DNA of 64,000 nt from Lewinellaceae bacterium (GTDB lineage Bacteria; Bacteroidota; Bacteroidia; Chitinophagales; Saprospiraceae), in contig JACJYR010000001.1 of NCBI GenBank assembly GCA_020636005.1, positions 3,166,501-3,230,500 on the forward strand, written 5' to 3'. Position numbers and translations under genes: made by a program. The notes beneath the pieces were generated by a model. It was not told the origin of the DNA, ran no database searches, and saw only the letters and a program-made list of their open reading frames with translations. Every line of letters starts with the position of its first letter. Position 1 is the first letter of the stretch. Shown here in pieces: positions 1 to 8,490 of the stretch.

Positions 1-958
1 CAGTGCCAACGGAAAGCCCCACCTGCGCATCGAGAACAGGGTGCTGCCTGCCGGGCCATCCGTCATTGATGCGGTGGCCAATGCCGCCTTTTGGCTGGGG
101 GCCGTAGTGGGCATGAAGAAAAACTGCGAGGACATCTGCCAGCGGCTCTCCTGGGAAGATGTGCGCGACAACTTCCTCAAGGCTGCCCGCTACGGTATTG
201 ATTCCAAATTCAATTGGTACGACGACAAGAAATTTTCCGCCACTGACTTGATTGTCCAGGAACTCATCCCCATTGCCAGGGAAGGCCTGCAGGAGCGCAA
301 TATTGACTCCACGGACATTGACCGCTACCTCGGCGTCATCGAAGAACGCGCCAAAGCACACATGACCGGGGCGCGCTGGCAACTCCGCGCTTTTACCAAA
401 CTCAAACAGTCCATCACCACTGACGAAGCGACTGCTGTCCTCACAGCCTGTATCGTCAAAAACCAAGAAAAAGAAATGCCCGTGCATACCTGGAAATTGC
501 CGGATCCCGGCGACCTGGAAGACTATGTGCCCTCCCGCCTGCGGGTGGAGGAATTTATGACCACCGACCTCATCACCGTGCAGCCGGACGATATCATCGA
601 CCTGGTAGCGGAAATGATGAACTGGCGAAAAGTGCGCTACATGCCCGTGGAGGACTCCAAAGGCAGGTTGATGGGATTGGTGACATCCAGGCTCTTGCTC
701 CGGCATTATTCCCGCCAGGGCAGGTTGAACGGTTTGCAGGATACTACCACCATCGTCAAGGATATTATGATAGAAAACACAGTGACGGTTTCCCCGAAAA
801 CTTCCATCATGGAAGCCATGACCCTGATGCGCGACAATATGATAGGGTGCCTCCCGGTGGTACAAGGCTCCGAGAAAGAACTGGTGGGCATCATCACGGA
901 AATGGATTTCCTGCGGGTATCGGCGCGGCTGATGGAGCGGCTGGAAGCACAGAAGTAG
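1..958 (+). CDS. GCS2-family glutamate-cysteine ligase-like protein with two CBS domains (5' end outside window)
   Basis: The frame is open to the left edge, so the N-terminus is missing; 318 residues are visible. The first part, with ENRVLPAGPSVIDAVANAAF, matches the C-terminal part of the glutamate-cysteine ligase family 2 (GCS2/YbdK) fold, which joins glutamate and cysteine or related amines using ATP. Two CBS domains follow, roughly at bases 540-710 and 760-920, each with the usual M(T/I)x(D/E)xxTVxPxxxxxxA pattern; CBS pairs normally bind adenine nucleotides and could sense energy state. The GCS2-CBS fusion is seen in Bacteroidota (from memory). The substrate is not shown by the fragment. 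The gene ends with TAG, 82 bases before the porin gene on the same strand. Confidence 0.75.
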   Translation, partial: SANGKPHLRIENRVLPAGPSVIDAVANAAFWLGAVVGMKKNCEDICQRLSWEDVRDNFLKAARYGIDSKFNWYDDKKFSATDLIVQELIPIAREGLQERNIDSTDIDRYLGVIEERAKAHMTGARWQLRAFTKLKQSITTDEATAVLTACIVKNQEKEMPVHTWKLPDPGDLEDYVPSRLRVEEFMTTDLITVQPDDIIDLVAEMMNWRKVRYMPVEDSKGRLMGLVTSRLLLRHYSRQGRLNGLQDTTTIVKDIMIENTVTVSPKTSIMEAMTLMRDNMIGCLPVVQGSEKELVGIITEMDFLRVSARLMERLEAQK

Positions 959-1040
959 CCGATAGGCCGGAACGTGATAATCATCACAAGTCCATACCAG
1001 GAAGCGCCGCATCTTTGCCCTTCGCAATTGCGAAACTTTT

Positions 1041-2348
1041 ATGAAGAAAATCGGACTCATACTCTTGGCAGGGGTGTTCCTGGCCGCCAATCTTTCTGCG
1101 CAATCTGATACGGCCAGTGTTCGGCCCATCCGCCAATGGCTCAAAAAAAACGAGCGCTTCGTGCCCGTGTTTAAGACGATGGTGCAGCTCTGGGGCATTT
1201 ACTCCAGGGGCATGGAGGTGTATGATACAGATCAAAAAAAATACGAGCGGGTGGATGACCGCCTCAACCTCCTCCTTCGCCGGGCCCGTTTGGTAGTGGC
1301 CGGCGAGCCTTATGCAAACCTCAGCTATACTGTTGTTTTTTACTACGACCAAATCGGGCGGGACATCCTCGCCAGCGGCGTCGGCGGGCCGAACAAGGCT
1401 GACCCGGACGCAGGCATCTGGGATGCGTTTTTCCAATGGAAAATCACCAGAAACGAGTCGCTGAACCTGGTCGGTGGCTGGTTTCGCCCGCAGATGCAGC
1501 GCGAGAGCATTACCTCTGGCTGGGCCACCAATTCTTTTGAAAAATCTATGTCGCAGAACTACCTGCGCACCCACCTGGTCGGTACCGGCCCGGGGCGGGC
1601 TATGGGTGTCAACCTCGGAGGCCTGGCAGGGAAGGGAAAGATCAACCTCAACTACAACCTTGGCCTTTTCAACCCCGTGACAACTGCCCTCTCCGGCGCG
1701 TCAGCAGGTGAAAAATTTGCGCTGCTCTGGGCAGGCCGGCTATCGCTGTCGTTGGGCGATCCGGAATTTAAAAAATACGGTATTTCTTACGATGTCAATT
1801 ATTTCAGCCAAAGAAAAGGCATCTCGCTCGATATGAACGCTTCGCGGCAGGGAGAGACGGATTTGTTTAAAAATTCTGTGGCTTATGGCCCCGGCTTACT
1901 GCTCAATTGGGGCCCGCTCAACATGGATGGCGAATGGATATGGATGGAGCGGGACGGCGAACGCAAACTCGCTGACGGCCAGATGCGCAGCTTCACTTCA
2001 AAATCTGGCACGGGCCATGTGCGGGCAGGCGTCAATGTACCGGCGGGCCGTTTTGTGATAGAACCCACGTTCATGGTCATGCGTTTCAGCGGGGCGATGG
2101 GTGCTGAGGAGCAGGCCGATGCGGCCGCCGTGAAAAATTCTTTTGGGGAGGAAACAACCTGTGACGCAGGGTTAAACTGGTACCTCGACGGCAAAAACCT
2201 GAAAGTCATGATCCACTACACCTGGCGTTATGGCGACCCGGGGGATGCGGGCGACGGCTCACTGGCAAATATGTTTTTTAGCCAAAGCGGCCTGGGTGCC
2301 GTCCGGCGGGGCGACTGGCTTGGATTGGGCGTCAATGCCATTTTCTAA
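1041..2348 (+). CDS. Outer-membrane porin, phosphate-selective OprO/OprP-like family
   Basis: A 435-residue protein with a clear signal peptide (MKKIGLILLAGVFLAANLSAQ, cleavage after the AQ). The rest is made of alternating short strands rich in aromatic and glycine residues and ends in ...GLGVNAIF with terminal Phe, as outer-membrane beta-barrels do. The RRARLVVAGEPYANLSYTVV segment and the overall size fit the phosphate-selective porin O/P family. The transported solute cannot be read from sequence; being next to a sulfur cluster, an anion such as phosphate, sulfate or thiosulfate is possible but this is inference. A CATCTTTG box (one mismatch to TAnnTTTG) lies about 30 bases upstream. Confidence 0.7.
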   Translation: MKKIGLILLAGVFLAANLSAQSDTASVRPIRQWLKKNERFVPVFKTMVQLWGIYSRGMEVYDTDQKKYERVDDRLNLLLRRARLVVAGEPYANLSYTVVFYYDQIGRDILASGVGGPNKADPDAGIWDAFFQWKITRNESLNLVGGWFRPQMQRESITSGWATNSFEKSMSQNYLRTHLVGTGPGRAMGVNLGGLAGKGKINLNYNLGLFNPVTTALSGASAGEKFALLWAGRLSLSLGDPEFKKYGISYDVNYFSQRKGISLDMNASRQGETDLFKNSVAYGPGLLLNWGPLNMDGEWIWMERDGERKLADGQMRSFTSKSGTGHVRAGVNVPAGRFVIEPTFMVMRFSGAMGAEEQADAAAVKNSFGEETTCDAGLNWYLDGKNLKVMIHYTWRYGDPGDAGDGSLANMFFSQSGLGAVRRGDWLGLGVNAIF

Positions 2349-2359
2349 AATGCAATTAG

Positions 2360-2367
2360 TAGATTTG
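2360..2367 (+). promoter_or_regulatory. Candidate Bacteroidota -7 box TAGATTTG
   Basis: Perfect match to the TAnnTTTG element of the Bacteroidota primary sigma factor, 30 bases before the start of the DUF3365 gene and just after the porin stop. No good -33 TTTG is present at the usual 19-21 base spacing, so this is only a candidate. Confidence 0.35.
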
Positions 2368-2396
2368 TCGATACTAGCAAAATTTAAAAACAGCGA

Positions 2397-2987
2397 ATGA
2401 AAATACGCATGACAGCCATCGGCCTTTCGGCCTTTCTGTTGTTGCTGGTAAAATGTGGCAGCGACAGCAAAACCGGTGGGGCCTCTTCTTTTGATGAAAA
2501 ACTATACCTGGATAAAGGCAATGCCATTGTCGAAGAGACCTTTGCCGAACTGAGCGGAAAGCTGGTGTCGGCTATTGAAGAAAAGGGAGTCTCCGGTGCT
2601 ATCGAATACTGCAACATCGCCGCTATGCCATTGGTGGACAGCCTTTCCAGCGCAAATAACGCCACCATCCGGCGGACGAGTTTCCGGGTGCGCAACCCCC
2701 AAAACGCGGCCACCAACTGGGAGCGGGGCGTCCTGGCCGAATATGAAGCGAAACATAGCGCTGGTGAAGCGTTGAAGCCTGTTGTCAAAGAATTAGACGA
2801 AGGTACTGTTGCCTTCGCCGCTCCCATTATCATGAAGCCCCTCTGCCTGAAATGCCACGGTGAAATCGGGGCCGACATCGTGACTTCCGACTACCTCACC
2901 ATCAAAAGACTTTATCCGAACGATGAAGCCTTTGCTTTTGTGGATAGGCAGTTCAGGGGGATGTGGAGTATCACTTTCAAGAAGTAA
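2397..2987 (+). CDS. DUF3365 (Tll0287-like) haem lipoprotein
   Basis: A 196-residue protein with an N-terminal hydrophobic segment ending in a lipobox-like LLVKC, so probably a lipoprotein in the periplasm. Near the C-terminus is CLKCH, a CxxCH motif that covalently binds c-type haem, followed by the conserved end (FVDRQFRGMWSITF) of the DUF3365 family. These proteins are single-haem sensors or redox partners with a PAS-like fold; the reaction is not known. It stands 24 bases before a rhodanese lipoprotein on the same strand, so it probably belongs to the sulfur cluster and may carry electrons or sense redox state there (inference). Confidence 0.7.
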   Translation: MKIRMTAIGLSAFLLLLVKCGSDSKTGGASSFDEKLYLDKGNAIVEETFAELSGKLVSAIEEKGVSGAIEYCNIAAMPLVDSLSSANNATIRRTSFRVRNPQNAATNWERGVLAEYEAKHSAGEALKPVVKELDEGTVAFAAPIIMKPLCLKCHGEIGADIVTSDYLTIKRLYPNDEAFAFVDRQFRGMWSITFKK

Positions 2988-3011
2988 AAATTTGAAAATC
3001 AAACAGTTGAA

Positions 3012-3392
3012 ATGAAACAAACCTGGTTTTTAGCTTCGTTTTTATTCCTGGCCATAGCAGCCTGCCAGTCGCAAAGCGGGGACAGCACAACAGGTTTTCA
3101 GGATCTGGATGTGGCCGCATTCAAAGCCAAAATGTCGGAGCCGGGCATTGTGCTGCTGGATGTGCGGACGCCCGAAGAAACGGCACAAGGCAAGATCGAA
3201 GGTGCCGTGGAACTGGACTACAACGCGCCCAACTTTGAACAGGAAGTTGCAAAGCTGGACAAGGACAAAACCTACCTGGTCTATTGCAGGAGCGGAGGCA
3301 GGAGCAGCAGCGCGTGCGAAGTGATGCATGGGCAGGGGTTTACCAAGCTCTACAACCTTAAAGGCGGCTATATGGCCTGGTCAAAACAATAA
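3012..3392 (+). CDS. Periplasmic rhodanese-like lipoprotein
   Basis: A 126-residue protein. Residues 1-18 form a lipoprotein signal ending AIAAC, so the domain sits in the periplasm, anchored to a membrane. A single rhodanese domain follows, with LLDVRTPEE and the active loop CRSGGRS; the sulfur-carrying residue is Cys92. Rhodaneses move sulfane sulfur between thiosulfate or persulfides and thiol acceptors. It lies 24 bases after the DUF3365 gene and before two YeeE/YedE genes, a grouping typical for sulfur uptake. Length and loop are normal for a stand-alone rhodanese. Confidence 0.88.
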   Translation: MKQTWFLASFLFLAIAACQSQSGDSTTGFQDLDVAAFKAKMSEPGIVLLDVRTPEETAQGKIEGAVELDYNAPNFEQEVAKLDKDKTYLVYCRSGGRSSSACEVMHGQGFTKLYNLKGGYMAWSKQ

Positions 3393-3399
3393 ATCGATC

Positions 3400-3470
3400 G
3401 TTTATGGTTTGAGGTTTATGGTTTTTGGGAACCCCCAAAAACCATAAACTCCCAACCATAAACCCTAAAC
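3400..3470. repeat. Two-letter inverted repeat (T/G arm, A/C arm), copy 1
   Basis: Left arm 3400-3430 is nearly all G and T with some A (words GGTTTATGG); right arm 3431-3470 is its imperfect reverse complement (words CCATAAAC). About 25 of 30 positions can pair. It fills the gap between the rhodanese and the YeeE gene and ends just before the ATG. A same-style member of the element family described at 5362, 12856, 17769, 47268 and 52049. Confidence 0.7.
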
Positions 3471-3480
3471 TATTTCATCC

Positions 3481-4050
3481 ATGTCATTTATTGAATTCAT
3501 CAAACAACCCTGGCACTGGTCGGTCGCCGGGGTCATCATCGGCCTCATCGTGCCCTTGCTACTGATTTTGGGCAACAAGTCGTTCGGCATTTCCGGTAAC
3601 CTCCGTCATGTCTGTGCCGCTTGCTTTCCCGGCAACGTTTCGTTTTTCAAATACGACTGGAAAAAAGAAATCTGGAACCTGGTGTTTGCCGGGGGCATCA
3701 TCATTGGGGGCTTTATTGCGGCCTATTTTCTCCGCGACCCCAACCAGGTAGCGGTCGCCCCGGCGCTGGCGACGAGCCTGGCCGAAAAAGGCATCACCGA
3801 CTACTCCAATATGGTGCCCACGCAGATTTTTAATTGGGATAACCTGCTGACCCTGAAGGGCTTGTTCTTTTTTGTCGTTGGTGGATTTATGGTAGGATTT
3901 GGTACCCGCTATGCCGGTGGCTGCACGAGCGGACATGCCATCAGCGGCCTTGCCAATTTGCAATGGCCTTCCCTGGTGGCGACTATTGCATTCATGGTGG
4001 GCGGTTTTATTTCTGCCAATCTGATTGTACCTTTTTTGTTAAACCTTTAA
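3481..4050 (+). CDS. YeeE/YedE family sulfur-compound transporter, first half
   Basis: A 189-residue membrane protein with about five hydrophobic helices. It carries the family signature GGCTSGH (in TRYAGGCTSGHAISGLAN), whose Cys is thought to hand thiosulfate or persulfide sulfur along the channel. YeeE/YedE (DUF395) proteins import thiosulfate or another reduced sulfur species through the inner membrane. Many Bacteroidota split the protein over two adjacent genes; the next gene, 12 bases downstream, is the other half. Position between rhodaneses and a persulfide dioxygenase supports a role in sulfur uptake. Confidence 0.82.
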   Translation: MSFIEFIKQPWHWSVAGVIIGLIVPLLLILGNKSFGISGNLRHVCAACFPGNVSFFKYDWKKEIWNLVFAGGIIIGGFIAAYFLRDPNQVAVAPALATSLAEKGITDYSNMVPTQIFNWDNLLTLKGLFFFVVGGFMVGFGTRYAGGCTSGHAISGLANLQWPSLVATIAFMVGGFISANLIVPFLLNL

Positions 4051-4062
4051 AATCAATTGATA

Positions 4063-4590
4063 ATGAGCACAGTAAAATCTCCTTCAAGGGCAACAATCAA
4101 AAAATCAGACATCCAGACGGATTTTGAAGTAAAATCCCTCGACAAAAAAGATAGCTCCGCCAATGAGTCAAATTCGCTTGCTTCCAACTTTAAATACCTC
4201 ATGGCCGGCATATTATTCGGCATTGTGCTGGTGAAATCAGAGGTCATTTCCTGGTTTCGCATCCAGGAGATGTTCAAGCTGCAATCCTTCCACATGTACG
4301 GTGTCATCGGCACGGCCGTTGTAGTGGGAGCGATTTCGGTCTTTTTGATTAAAAAGTTGAAAATCAAAACGATACATGGCGAGCCTATCACTTTCAGCGA
4401 TAAGGAATTCCGTAAAGGGCAAATCTTTGGCGGGCTGATCTTTGGGCTGGGCTGGGCCATTACCGGCGCTTGCCCAGGGCCACTCTTTGCGCAGTTAGGC
4501 ACTGGCGTGACGGTGGTCAGCATCACCATCCTGAGTGCCATCGCCGGCACCTGGGTATATGGGAAGTACAGAGATAAACTCCCCTTGTAA
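4063..4590 (+). CDS. YeeE/YedE family sulfur-compound transporter, second half
   Basis: A 175-residue protein starting at the ATG at 4063; a TTG at 4057 is possible but less likely. A polar N-terminal tail of about 45 residues precedes three to four membrane helices. GACPGPLF is the conserved family loop with a Cys that matches the second half of YeeE. With the previous gene it probably forms one complete channel for reduced sulfur. It is followed by a strong terminator, so the unit from the porin or DUF3365 gene likely ends here. Confidence 0.8.
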   Translation: MSTVKSPSRATIKKSDIQTDFEVKSLDKKDSSANESNSLASNFKYLMAGILFGIVLVKSEVISWFRIQEMFKLQSFHMYGVIGTAVVVGAISVFLIKKLKIKTIHGEPITFSDKEFRKGQIFGGLIFGLGWAITGACPGPLFAQLGTGVTVVSITILSAIAGTWVYGKYRDKLPL

Positions 4591-4641
4591 AAAATGGATG
4601 CGGGAGGCGGATGGGAAAGGCCCCTCACATCCCTCCCAAAA

Positions 4642-4680
4642 AGGACACAAGGCATTTCTTAACCTTGTGTCCTTTTTTTT
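4642..4680 (+). terminator. Intrinsic terminator after the YeeE pair
   Basis: Stem AGGACACAAGG (4642-4652) and CCTTGTGTCCT (4663-4673), 11 perfect pairs with a 10-base loop, followed by a run of eight T. Ends the sulfur-transport transcript. Confidence 0.9.
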
Positions 4681-4728
4681 GTTAATTTAAAGCCTTGAAA
4701 ACCAAAATTTGCAAAAACAAGCCAACTC

Positions 4729-5361
4729 ATGCTTTTGACCCAATCGACAACTCAATTTCACGAATTCGAACCCAAATTGATAGAGGACATAGAAAAGACG
4801 GGCGCCATGAAAAAATTGGAACCGGGCGAAGAACTGATGCGCCCGGGCATGTATGTGCGCTCCATCCCCATCATCCTTTCCGGCAGCCTGAAAATCATGC
4901 GGCAGGATGAAGATGGCAAAGAAACCTTCCTCTACTTCCTGACCAAAGGCGACACGTGCGCCATGTCGCTCACCTGTTGCACTGCCAACCGGCCCAGCAC
5001 GGTGCGGGCAGTGGCCGAAGAGCCTACCGAACTGATCCTGGTGCCCGTCGAAAAACTGGATTACTGGATGTCGCTATATCCCTCCTGGAAGGCATTCGTT
5101 TTTCAGGCCTATCAGCGCCGCTTCGACGACATGCTGGAAGCAGTGGACAGCCTCGCCTTCCGGAAAATGGACGAGCGGCTCTGGCGTTTGCTCAAGAAAA
5201 AAGCTGGGCTTCAGGAAAAGCGCTACGTCTATTCCACCCACCAGGAGTTGGCCGACGAACTGAACACATCGAGAGAAGTGGTAACCCGTTTGCTCAAAAA
5301 GCTGGAAGGCCTGGGCAGGATAAAAACCCACCGCAACCGGATTGAATTAATGACCAAATAG
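4729..5361 (+). CDS. Crp/Fnr family transcription regulator
   Basis: A 210-residue regulator: an N-terminal cyclic-nucleotide-binding beta-roll (about residues 15-120), a dimer helix, and a C-terminal winged helix (about 150-205) with the recognition helix in ELADELNTSREVVTRLLKKL. No arginine/serine cAMP pocket typical of Crp is evident, and there is no Fnr N-terminal Cys cluster. Instead Cys77, Cys83 and Cys84 (in GDTCAMSLTCC) lie in the sensor roll, which suggests thiol or persulfide chemistry as the signal (inference). It sits between the YeeE pair and the persulfide dioxygenase gene, so it most likely controls this cluster. Confidence 0.85.
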   Translation: MLLTQSTTQFHEFEPKLIEDIEKTGAMKKLEPGEELMRPGMYVRSIPIILSGSLKIMRQDEDGKETFLYFLTKGDTCAMSLTCCTANRPSTVRAVAEEPTELILVPVEKLDYWMSLYPSWKAFVFQAYQRRFDDMLEAVDSLAFRKMDERLWRLLKKKAGLQEKRYVYSTHQELADELNTSREVVTRLLKKLEGLGRIKTHRNRIELMTK

Positions 5362-5446
5362 GTTGTGCTATTGTGTTTGCGTGTTTATGTGATTTAAAAA
5401 CACCCTAACACCGAAAACACATAAATACTTGATCACACAAACACAA
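5362..5446. repeat. Two-letter inverted repeat, copy 2
   Basis: Begins on the base after the Crp/Fnr stop codon. Left arm 5362-5392 reads G/T words (TTGTGTTTGCGTGTT); right arm 5417-5446 reads A/C words and ends CACACAAACACAAC. The spacer also has A/C words (AACACCCTAACACC). Arms pair imperfectly over about 28 bases. It could work as a weak two-way terminator; there is no T-run. Confidence 0.7.
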
Positions 5447-5540
5447 CTTTCCCCCAATGTGACAATTGTTCCTGATTCGGGGCGCTGACTTTTAGCATCT
5501 TTGCACCGCTTTTATTTTTGAACAAAAAAATTTGGTGAAC

Positions 5541-6983
5541 ATGAAAATCGAACAAATTTATACGGGCTGTCTCGCACAGGGCGCTTATTACATAGAAAGC
5601 AATGGGGAAGCAGTGGTGATCGACCCTCTGCGTGAAGTGAAACCCTACCTGGAAAGGGCTGCTGAAGATGGTGCAAAAATCAAGTATGTGCTGGAAACAC
5701 ACTTCCACGCCGATTTCGTTTCCGGCCACCTGGATTTGGCCAATAAAACTGGCGCGTCCATCGTCTATGGCCCCAATGCGAAAACCGGCTTCGAGGCGCA
5801 CATTGCAAAAGATGGCGAGGAATTCAAAGTAGGCAACATTACCATCAAAGTACTACATACGCCAGGCCACACCATGGAAAGCACTTGCTACCTGCTGAGG
5901 GATGAGCATGGAAAAGATACCGCCGTTTTCACTGGCGACACGCTCTTTATTGGCGATGTGGGCCGCCCTGATCTGGCCCAGAAATCCGACCTGACGATGG
6001 CGGATCTGGCAGGCCACCTCTACGACAGCCTGCGCAACAAGCTCATGACACTGGCCGATGAAGTGACCGTTTACCCGGCTCACGGCGCTGGCTCGGCTTG
6101 TGGCAAAAACATGTCGAAAGAGACTGTCTCCACCATCGGAGCGCAGAAAGCCACCAACTACGCCCTGAGGGCCAACATGACCAAAGAAGAATTTGTCCAT
6201 GAAGTAACCGATGGCCTCCTTGCGCCGCCGAGGTATTTCCCTGAAAACGTCCGCCTGAACAAGGAAGGCTACGCAAGTTTCGATTCTGTAATGAAACGGG
6301 GCGCACAGGCTCTTTCGCCGAGGGCATTCGAGGAAGCCGTAAACTCGACCGGCGCCCTGATGCTCGACGTGCGCCATGAACAGGAATTCTGCCTCGGCTT
6401 TATCCCAAATGCCATCAACATCGGACTTGACGGGCAATTTGCCCCATGGGTTGGAGCACTCATCATGGATGTAAACCAGCCTATAGCGCTCATCGCCCCA
6501 AAGGATCGCATCGAAGAAACCATTACCCGCCTCTCCCGGGTGGGGTTCGACCAGGTGATTGGTTATCTGGAAGGAGGAATGGACGCCTGGAAAGCAGCGG
6601 GGATGGAAATTGACACTATAAATTCCATTTCTGTGGACACTTTTGCAAAGGAATTTAAGAAAATCAATGCGGAAGATGTACTCGATGTGCGCAAGCCCAG
6701 CGAGTTTGCCGCCGAACACATCAAAGATGCCAGCAGTTTCCCGCTTGACTTTATCAACGACTACATGGGCGACCTTGACCGGGAGAAGACCTATTTCCTG
6801 CATTGCCAGGGCGGCTACCGGTCTATGACTGCCGCCTCTATATTGAAGTCCAGGGGTTTTGATAATATCGTGGACATCAAAGGTGGATTTAAGGCCATAA
6901 AAGAGACCGAAAAATTCGAATTAACCGATTATGTTTGCCCCACGACATTGAAGCGTCAAAAATCTAAAGAAGTTGCGGCGTGA
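5541..6983 (+). CDS. Persulfide dioxygenase-rhodanese fusion (CstB-like)
   Basis: 480 residues from the ATG at 5541 (a TTG/GTG at 5532-5535 is less likely). Residues 1-230 are a metallo-beta-lactamase fold with THFHADF: His54, His56 and Asp58 kept, with Phe in place of the last His of HxHxDH, as in persulfide dioxygenases that use one iron. HTPGHT and GDVGRPD also fit. A first rhodanese-like domain (about 260-350) has no Cys in the active loop and is probably structural. The second (about 365-465) has the loop HCQGGYRS with active Cys422. The same three-part build is known in CstB, which oxidises persulfides to thiosulfate/sulfite. It likely detoxifies sulfide-derived persulfides in the cytoplasm. 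Confidence 0.88.
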   Translation: MKIEQIYTGCLAQGAYYIESNGEAVVIDPLREVKPYLERAAEDGAKIKYVLETHFHADFVSGHLDLANKTGASIVYGPNAKTGFEAHIAKDGEEFKVGNITIKVLHTPGHTMESTCYLLRDEHGKDTAVFTGDTLFIGDVGRPDLAQKSDLTMADLAGHLYDSLRNKLMTLADEVTVYPAHGAGSACGKNMSKETVSTIGAQKATNYALRANMTKEEFVHEVTDGLLAPPRYFPENVRLNKEGYASFDSVMKRGAQALSPRAFEEAVNSTGALMLDVRHEQEFCLGFIPNAINIGLDGQFAPWVGALIMDVNQPIALIAPKDRIEETITRLSRVGFDQVIGYLEGGMDAWKAAGMEIDTINSISVDTFAKEFKKINAEDVLDVRKPSEFAAEHIKDASSFPLDFINDYMGDLDREKTYFLHCQGGYRSMTAASILKSRGFDNIVDIKGGFKAIKETEKFELTDYVCPTTLKRQKSKEVAA

Positions 6984-7090
6984 TTTTTGAACATTTCTGA
7001 AACACCTCTGTTTCAATACCGAACTTTAGCAAACAGGGCCTTTTGGCCGTCAAGATAAATTGTTTTCATTTGGTTTTTTAGGGTTAAATC

Positions 7091-7117
7091 AGGGCAGCTT
7101 TTAGCTGCCCTTTTTTT
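7091..7117 (+). terminator. Intrinsic terminator after the CstB-like gene
   Basis: Stem AGGGCAGC (7091-7098) with GCTGCCCT (7104-7111), 5-base loop, then T-run. Confidence 0.88.
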
Positions 7118-7176
7118 GTATCCAATTTTTTTTAATCAAAACCAGGGCTTTGGTGTTTTGAATAAAAATTTGACTG

Positions 7177-7605
7177 ATGCAACCTACCGAAAGTGACTTT
7201 GACCTTCTCGCCAACCGCCTTGCCGACGGGCTCGAATCAGATGAAGTGCAGCTCCACGAATTGGGCGCATCCGTTTTCACAACCGCCAAATTGATTGAAT
7301 TGAAAGGCCGTTTCCAGGAACGCCTCGACCAGTTTGACTTCTGGCAGGGGCGTCTCATGAAGGCAGCCATGTGGTCGCCGGCCTTCCTGCTGGCCGGGGC
7401 CGTATTGATCTGGTTCCGGGTGCCCAGGATTGGTTGGTTGCTCCTCACCATGTTTCCAACGCTGTTAATCATTACGCTGGCTGGCGTGTTCTTGGTAGCA
7501 CAGCATTTTGGCGGACGGAGAAATCTAGAATGCTATCTCGAAGACATCGAAACCGAACTGAAAGGCCGCCAAAAAGTGGTAACAAGCAGTAAAAAAAAGT
7601 TTTGA
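7177..7605 (+). CDS. Conserved-looking small membrane protein, function unknown
   Basis: A 142-residue protein not recognised. Residues 1-65 are polar and probably helical, then two hydrophobic helices (about 68-85 and 90-112, around the sequence IGWLLLTMFPTLLIITLAG), then a charged C-terminal tail ending in KKKF. The N- and C-terminal parts would face the cytoplasm. It lies between the CstB-like gene and a rhodanese gene and could belong to the sulfur cluster, but it has its own terminator upstream and nothing in the sequence gives a function. Confidence 0.6.
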   Translation: MQPTESDFDLLANRLADGLESDEVQLHELGASVFTTAKLIELKGRFQERLDQFDFWQGRLMKAAMWSPAFLLAGAVLIWFRVPRIGWLLLTMFPTLLIITLAGVFLVAQHFGGRRNLECYLEDIETELKGRQKVVTSSKKKF

Positions 7606-7803
7606 TGGCCCACCTCGCCTGTACGCGCAACTCCAGTCAGCCGTATCTTCGATAAAGTGACCAAAGTCGCTGACCCTCAAGGCTAAACCGCCCGATCTTT
7701 GCCCCGATTTTTCTTATTATTTCACCCAACAGGGGACGGGGTCAAAAGTGGCGATAAGTTCACCATCTCTCCTATCGATCCTCACCTCTATTAACAACTG
7801 ATC

Positions 7804-8136
7804 ATGTTTGGACTTTTTAAATCCCTGACAAAAAACGACGCTTTCGAGAACCTGGACGCACAGGAGTTCCTCGCCAAATTGCGCACAAACCCGGATGCTG
7901 TGCTGCTCGACGTGCGCACTCCCAGCGAGGTGGCTGCTGGCAAGATAAAGGGAGCAGTCAACCTTGATTTCTTCGATCCTGCATTTGCTTCTAAAGTAGG
8001 CAGGATGGACAAACAAAAGCCCTATTTTATTTACTGCCGCAGCGGGCAGCGGAGCGCCAATGCCTGCCGGACCATGCACGAAATGGGTTTTTCCAAACTC
8101 TACAACATGGCGGGCGGCATTATTGCGATGGGTTGA
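7804..8136 (+). CDS. Cytoplasmic rhodanese domain protein
   Basis: A 110-residue single-domain rhodanese without signal peptide. LLDVRTPSE and the loop YCRSGQRS are present; the active residue is Cys78. It would accept or donate sulfane sulfur in the cytoplasm, probably alongside the CstB-like enzyme. It is similar to the lipoprotein rhodanese at 3012 (KIKGAVNLDFFDPAF versus KIEGAVELDYNAPNF), so the pair look like compartment-specific paralogues. A GATCTTTGCCCC promoter-like box lies about 140 bases upstream. Confidence 0.88.
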   Translation: MFGLFKSLTKNDAFENLDAQEFLAKLRTNPDAVLLDVRTPSEVAAGKIKGAVNLDFFDPAFASKVGRMDKQKPYFIYCRSGQRSANACRTMHEMGFSKLYNMAGGIIAMG

Positions 8137-8275
8137 CAAAACCTAGGCGACGCCGAGGTGTTTACCATGAAGCAATTTGTCATTTCCAGGCAACTGTTTT
8201 CTAAACCCAACCCCAACGAACAGGATAGTTCGACAACGTACTGTCCGGCCTTTATTCGCATTGTTATAGATAATC

Positions 8276-8307
8276 GTCATTAAAAGTCATTGGTCATTAA
8301 AGTCATT
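8276..8307. repeat. Direct repeat GTCATTAAAAGTCATT x2
   Basis: Two nearly identical 16-base units in tandem (8276-8291 and 8292-8307, the second with one A fewer and an extra G), in the 467-base gap before the peroxiredoxin gene. Four GTCATT words at 8-9 base spacing could be binding sites for a regulator on one DNA face region (inference). Confidence 0.5.
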
Positions 8308-8409
8308 TTATTGAAAATCATTGGCTTAGGATTTTGCCCCAATCAATTTTTAATGTGACTATCTATAATTAATAGCAACTTGTCATTTAATACTTCTGAA
8401 ACATCTGCA

Positions 8410-8472
8410 GGAAAAAGGTTTTTTAAAATAACAGCGGTGCGAAACCGGGATTATTTTCCTTCGATCCTTAAT
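8410..8472 (+). repeat. Dispersed ~60-bp hairpin element, copy A
   Basis: Order: GGAA-rich start, T-run, AAAATAA, a short hairpin (CGGT/ACCG), TTATTTTCC, then TTCGATCCTTA. The same order occurs on the minus strand at 24652-24707 and 61129-61195. Here it stands about 130 bases upstream of the peroxiredoxin start and points toward it. Confidence 0.65.
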
Positions 8473-8490
8473 TACGGAGCAACTGGTTCC

